This document shows positions 1-64,000 of a stretch of 64,000 nt of DNA, piece by piece; the first letter of the stretch is position 1, and every line of letters starts with the position of its first letter. The translations under genes were made by a program, and so were the position numbers. The notes beneath the pieces were generated by a model. The model had not been told where the DNA came from, did not search any database, and saw nothing but the letters and a program-made list of their open reading frames with translations. Source of the DNA: Owenia fusiformis (Eukaryota > Annelida > Polychaeta > Sabellida > Oweniidae); assembly GCA_903813345.2 (NCBI GenBank), contig CAIIXF020000004.1:22199985-22263984 (forward strand), in the 5' to 3' direction.

Positions 1-21
1 TTGCATAGCCAAATGTCTATA

Positions 22-342
22 ACAGTAAAACCTGTATATCTGAACACCTCTCTAATCTTACAATATTTCACAATGTAAACACAATTTAATTCTGTCCCAT
101 TTTTTCAATCTCATATTTTCTGTCCCATTTTTCCATCTTTAAATTTGATATTTTCTGTCCCATTTTTTCAATCTTTCATATTTTCTGTCCAACTTTTCCA
201 TCTATCAATTTGATATTTTCTATCCCATTTTCCATGTTTCATAGACTTTTAAGTCGAAAAAACTCAAAATGCGAACACCTGCCAATCTGAACACTTTTGG
301 TCAGTTCAAGTGATGTTCGGTTGAGACAGGTTTTACTGTAAA
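22..342. repeat. Family 2 MITE-like element (ACAGTAAAACCTGT ends)
   Basis: It starts with AACAGTAAAACCTGTATAT and ends with its approximate complement ACAGGTTTTACTGTAA, so it has terminal inverted repeats. The motif 'tctgaacacctctctaatct' near the left end is shared with the other copies. The interior holds a small array of 'tctgtcccattttt' units (about 92-235). No ORF. Confidence 0.8.
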
Positions 343-395
343 ATGGAAATGTCCAATCAGCCAAGAAATCAATCAAAGAAAGCACTCATTTGGTT

Positions 396-572
396 AAAAT
401 TAGACAAATAGCCCCCATATATAGTATAGTATTTGTCAAAATTAGACAAATAGTCCCCATAAAAAGTATAGTATTTGTCAAAATTAGACAAATAGCCCCC
501 ATATTCAGTATAGTATTTGTCAAAATTAGAAAATTAGACAAATAGCCCCTATAGGATTGTATTTTATAAAAG
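396..572. repeat. 42-bp tandem repeat
   Basis: The unit starting AAAATTAGACAAATAG recurs at 396, 438 and 480 with exact 42-bp spacing, then in a degraded copy from about 522. Because 42 is divisible by 3 it gives a spurious open frame on the minus strand. Confidence 0.9.
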
Positions 573-1194
573 CTTTGTGAGTAGTTATAAATACATGGGT
601 GCCAATCCAGCAACATGCTGTTTAATATTTTAACTCTTGGTCATCCATTTAATAATATTTCTTAATGTATAATTGTTTTAATAGTATATAATCAATTCTA
701 AAGTTGTAATGAATATATATTCAATCAAATGTGAAGGTGAGTTGAAGGTAAACAAAACTACCTTTTTACTGTTACAAAATTTAAATTGGAATAAATAAAA
801 GCTGAATTTTATCAATTTTTCTCATACTGTAAAATAAGAAATCTTTCCCTTGAACTTAATTTTGCGGAGTCAAAATGTGCAAGTTTGAACTTCGTGCAAT
901 TGAACCTCCTTTATAATAAAAAACAAAACTTAATATTAATTCAGTGAAAATCCATGAATTCAATAGTAAATGAAAAATTGTCAAATCATGAAAAATAATA
1001 AGGGTGGAAATATTTCTCATTTTACAGTATATTCCATTTGATACAGTAGATTTAGGAGTGTAGTTGGACACTAAAATAACAATAATAAAATTAATAATAA
1101 ATTGGGTATTTTCCCGTAAATTAATCAGCAGCTAATAAATTTGATTACATCCGATTAAAATGTCACAATGATCATGCTTTATCCACTCAGTTTC

Positions 1195-1378
1195 ATTCTT
1201 CTGCCCATGCCTATTTCACTTCATTTCTCTCTAAAATTTGAATAAAATGTCTGATTTTTTACATTTCTATACAATTCAGAGTGTTGACTACATGCCTGTT
1301 TACTTTATTCCTTGCTGATTCCACTCTTTTCTACTCTATTTTGATTTAAAACATGATCACCATGGCATTGCTCTCTTA
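1195..1378 (-). repeat. Family 1 MITE-like element, reverse copy
   Basis: Family 1, read in this orientation, runs AAATGTC(n8)CATG, then 'ctctctaaaatttgaat', 'catttctatacaatttagag', 'tttactttattccttgctg', 'gcattttaaaacatg' and a final GACATT. This gives short inverted ends and a length of about 180-200 bp. This copy has all the internal landmarks. Confidence 0.85.
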
Positions 1379-1439
1379 AGTAATACTTTTTGAAGATCCT
1401 CCGCTAGTTCTTTAATTCACACCGTGTATGGTACTTTAA

Positions 1440-1620
1440 TCCCAAAGTTCCCCTTCCATGGTCCTGATGCTAAACAAAGTGTTTACCCCAAAGTCTAAGA
1501 TTTAACAGTGTTTACATGAAATGGTCAAGAAGTTAAACAAAGTGTTTACACTATATGGTATTAATACCAATATTAACAGTGCCACGGTCCATGGAGATTT
1601 AACAAAGTGTTTGTCCCATG
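1440..1620. repeat. Degenerate AAACAAAGTGTTTAC repeats
   Basis: The palindrome-like motif AAACAAAGTGTTTAC recurs at about 1473, 1534 and 1599 (diverged) with CCATGG motifs between. Irregular spacing and no coding signal. Confidence 0.5.
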
Positions 1621-1736
1621 GTCAAGGGATGCCTAAGGATGTTCCTTACATGTGATAGCTGAAGGGAATCTTCTAAAATAATATACATTTTTTTACAAAT
1701 ATACAACTCAAGAAGAATAGCCACGATCACAGGCCT

Positions 1737-1835
1737 GATTGGTTCATAGACTGAGCGATATTATGGAATATTCCCCTGTGAAGCAATTGGTTCACAGACT
1801 GAACGATATTATGGAATATTCCCCTGTGAAGCATG
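1737..1835. repeat. Two-copy direct repeat
   Basis: 'gatattatggaatattcccc' followed by 'tgtgaagca' occurs twice, about 50 bases apart, with few differences: a recent local duplication. Confidence 0.8.
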
Positions 1836-2744
1836 GACTATTCTTCTTTGATTGCATCTGAGGAAGCAACAGAATTATAGGAGTCAGTCAGTCTCACTCT
1901 CAATATAATATACAATGATGACTACCACTTTAAACAAAATGAAAAAATTCAATATCAAACTGATAATAAACTTAATGAATCAGCATAAATTGATTAAATA
2001 AATTTTGTATAATTTTACATCAAGTTGATTGAATGAAAAAACTAAATGATTCAGACCAATGATCTGATTGATGTACAACTTGTAAACAAACTGATTTGAT
2101 GATGGGCAGTATAAGGCAAAGTCCCAAGAATATCATGTTCCATTTATTCATTTATTGGGCAAATTGCTTTTTTGGGGCATTGCATTATACTGGCTACTGA
2201 GACATGAATTGACTTTTGTTGATAAATTATGACAATAGGAAGTGTACACTGCATAGATTTAATTATGTAACCAGGTATTTGTTGTTTGGTTGCTGTTTTT
2301 CATTGTTACTATAGCAACCGACCACATTGGCATTGACAATGGTATTAGTTAATTTCAAACATATTACCATATTTGATCACATATAAATAGTATTTCATAT
2401 TCAATCTTACATTAACCTTAATAAAAAGTCATGTCAGTTTCATCCACTGTTAACCAAATAAATTACGTTTCTATAGCAACTAGTGTTGGCAACAGTCAAC
2501 TTGTTACTTTCTAATACAATTATTAACCATTGCTTCTGTTTGAACTTTTATTCATTCTCATATCATACTTGATTAAAGTTTTCTAGTACATTGCTATGGT
2601 AACAGAAGTTTTTCAAGTTTAATACTTTCAACCAGGCAGTTTCCTTGTTTACACCTGTTTGTCTCCTTGACAACAGCAATTATCATAATTTGGCATCAAT
2701 ATTTTGATTGTTTTAAAAAGCCTGCATCGTATTTCATCTTTGTT

Positions 2745-2950
2745 AATATTGGTTACTATGGTAATAGTCATCTCCATACTGCACCATCACAACCAGCTTT
2801 ATTTATAGGCAATCACTTTATTACAGCCTTATTGTGAAGAATGGTTACTATGGTTAAAACAGCAGCCATTTTGTGATGTCACATATATAACAGCCTCATT
2901 TTGAATAATGGTTACTATGGTAACAATGGCAGCCATTTTGTGATGTGACA
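2745..2950. repeat. Imperfect duplicated GGTTACTATGGTAAC-containing segment
   Basis: Two copies of 'aatggttactatggt', each followed by 'agccattttgtgatgt', lie about 70 bases apart just after the CASK stop codon. The segment would be in the 3' UTR. Confidence 0.6.
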
Positions 2951-62576
<59,626 letters not shown>

Positions 62577-62700
62577 CTTTGATCAAAATTGCGGGAAATA
62601 TTATGAATCGCAAGTACGTGCATTTGACACCAGAGTTCTCACATTTGTCACCAATATTTCAATTTGTCACTTTAGAGTATTTGTATAAGTTGCAATAGAG
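62577..62700 (-). promoter_or_regulatory. Possible promoter region of the 62472 exon
   Basis: TTTCCCGC, an exact E2F-type motif, lies at 62591-62598 on the minus strand, 15-22 bases upstream of the ATG. No TATA box at a fixed distance is evident. The transcription start cannot be placed from sequence. Confidence 0.25.
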
Positions 62701-62960
62701 TACTTGTATTTTCACTTAAGAGTATTTATATTGTCACTTTAGTTTATTTGCATTGTCACCTTAACAATTTTACTTGTCTTTTTAGAGTATTCACTTGTAC
62801 AATTGTCACTTTAAGGTTTTGCATTGTCACCTTAACGTATCTGTATTCACTTGTCACACTAGAGTATTTGCATCATTACTTTAGGATATTATTTGCTTTG
62901 TTACTTTAGAGTATTTGTCACTTTAGTATGTTTGCATTGTTACCTTAGAGTATATATATT
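62635..62960. repeat. TTGTCACTTTAGAGTATTTG degenerate repeat
   Basis: 'gtcactttagagtatttgta' and variants occur about ten times with irregular spacing of 20-45 bases, immediately upstream of the candidate promoter. Confidence 0.85.
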
Positions 62961-63029
62961 CTTAGCATCAAATAATACCAAGTCATCTGAGTATTACATG
63001 CATCAGCATTGTATCCAAAATCACAAAAT

Positions 63030-63120
63030 AATATCCAAATCCAAAGTCACAGTAATTTCCAAAGTCACAGTAATTTCAAAAAAGTCACAGTAATTTCAAA
63101 AAAGTCACAGTAATTTCACA
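63030..63120. repeat. ~19-bp tandem repeat
   Basis: 'aaagtcacagtaatttcaaa' repeats four times. Confidence 0.9.
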
Positions 63121-64000
63121 TCAGAAAGTGCAGTATTCCACTACAATAATCCACAAAGATAATCTACAGGTAGTTTACAGCACAGAAAACTGTTTTATAT
63201 TCATCTATATAAACAAATCTCATTTGCCTGGAAATTATCACACTATTACAGTTGCATATACTGTATTAATATAGAAGCTCTTTATATGTAGAAATGTAGA
63301 AGGAACCCGCATCCCATAGTTTAGATAGTGTGAGTATTTCTATGTTTATTAAATATCATGTTAGTATTTTACTGGTTACAATACTCCAGATCCAATATGA
63401 TGTCAAATATTTTACTGGTTACAATAATCCAGATCCAATATGATGTCAAATATTTCTAACATTGTCATGATGTCAGTTATTTTTGGCAGTGGCTGACATA
63501 TTGTCAAATGATTTATATCTTTAATTGGTGTGTGTACATTCAGTAAATGTAGTTTATCCCATAGGGAGAGACAGGATATGGGAATTATCCCCAGTTGTAT
63601 AATCATATATCCAAGGAATAGTAAGTTAGTTAAATTCCTATATATCCAATTTTCATATAATGTCAAGAGGTAGATAATTCTGAATTAGTGAGTTTATGAA
63701 GGTATACACAGATTATCCAATACGAGGGACAGGATACTGGAATTATCTCCTGCTGTGATTAACCCAATTCTAGGGTAGTACACATCCAATTTCAACATCC
63801 AGATACAAAGTTAGCATCCAAAGTATCCAGCTTACACAGGTGTACTGAATGCCTGAAGTATAAGTGTACCTGTAGCTTATTTTCCAAGAATTATCAGGAT
63901 AGGGAGAAATCGATATTTACTAGTAGATAAAACTGATATATAAAAAGTCATATGATATCTTTAATCAATTCCAGCTTTCAGATGAACCTGCACAATTATC
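63121..64000. other. Upstream flank, no gene seen
   Basis: A 44-bp direct duplication ('attttactggttacaata' + 'tccagatccaatatgatgtc') lies at about 63365-63455. 'gggagagacaggatatggga' and 'acgagggacaggatactgga' near 63565 and 63722 show that a ~155-base block including 'attatcc' is duplicated in diverged form. No exon was recognised; sequence needed for the long CASK form would lie further right. Confidence 0.5.

Larger units (their letters stand above)
1..2950 (-). other. 3' UTR or downstream flank of CASK
   Basis: This is everything downstream of the stop codon. I see no other gene. TTTATT (AATAAA on the minus strand) occurs at about 2798-2803 and 2818-2823, within 160 bases of the stop, and could serve for polyadenylation, but the area is AT-rich and such hexamers occur by chance. 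Several repeats are listed separately. The stretches 600-1190 and 1850-2740 show only AT-rich sequence. Confidence 0.4.

Noticed and set aside
2798-2823. Polyadenylation signal calls
   Set aside because: TTTATT hexamers are frequent in this AT-rich flank, so I note the two nearest the stop but do not annotate a site.

Overview
The window is animal nuclear DNA. It is AT-rich and contains one well-conserved, intron-rich gene on the minus strand, embedded in dense short transposable elements and minisatellites. No operons or long ORFs are present. The repeat spectrum (MITE-like elements, a tRNA-derived SINE, candidate Helentron-type elements) and the gene architecture suggest a marine invertebrate bilaterian. 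I cannot name the phylum from sequence alone.

The gene is CASK/Lin-2 (calcium/calmodulin-dependent serine protein kinase, a MAGUK scaffold), transcribed right to left. Fourteen exons between 20075 and the stop codon at 2951 encode the tail of L27, the PDZ domain, SH3, the HOOK / protein 4.1-binding segment and the guanylate-kinase (GK) domain. Every junction has GT/AG sites and compatible phases. Three exon positions occur twice in tandem: the PDZ ligand-groove exon (19078-19156 and 18198-18273), the exon for the PDZ end and linker (17045-17128 and 16327-16395), and a GK core exon (6221-6301 and 4425-4520). The first pair is made exclusive by reading frame. The other two pairs are frame-neutral.

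I find no kinase-domain or upstream L27 exons up to 64000. Instead there are three candidate alternative first exons, each with an ATG and a phase-0 donor that fits the first shared exon: 25045-25107, 40034-40147 and 62472-62576. They would give PDZ-SH3-GK proteins of about 480-497 residues, the size and layout of MPP1/p55. The 62472 exon starts with a PSD-95-like cysteine pair followed by a basic cluster. The canonical kinase-containing form would have to start beyond 64000, across an intron longer than 44 kb.

The introns hold: (1) more than 30 copies of a ~180-200 bp MITE-like family, called family 1 here; (2) copies of an ACAGTAAAACCTGT-ended element, family 2; (3) a ~125 bp element with TGTCACCACC ends, family 3; (4) two 2-kb CATGGTATACCATGG-rich elements in opposite orientation; (5) a 1.27-kb TIR element; (6) two candidate Helentron-type elements with internal minisatellites; (7) a SINE; (8) many minisatellites. 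One minisatellite (7485-7951) was made by repeating the end of a GK exon together with its 5' splice site, leaving a ladder of decoy donors. Positions 1-2950 lie downstream of the stop codon and hold the 3' UTR or flank plus repeats.
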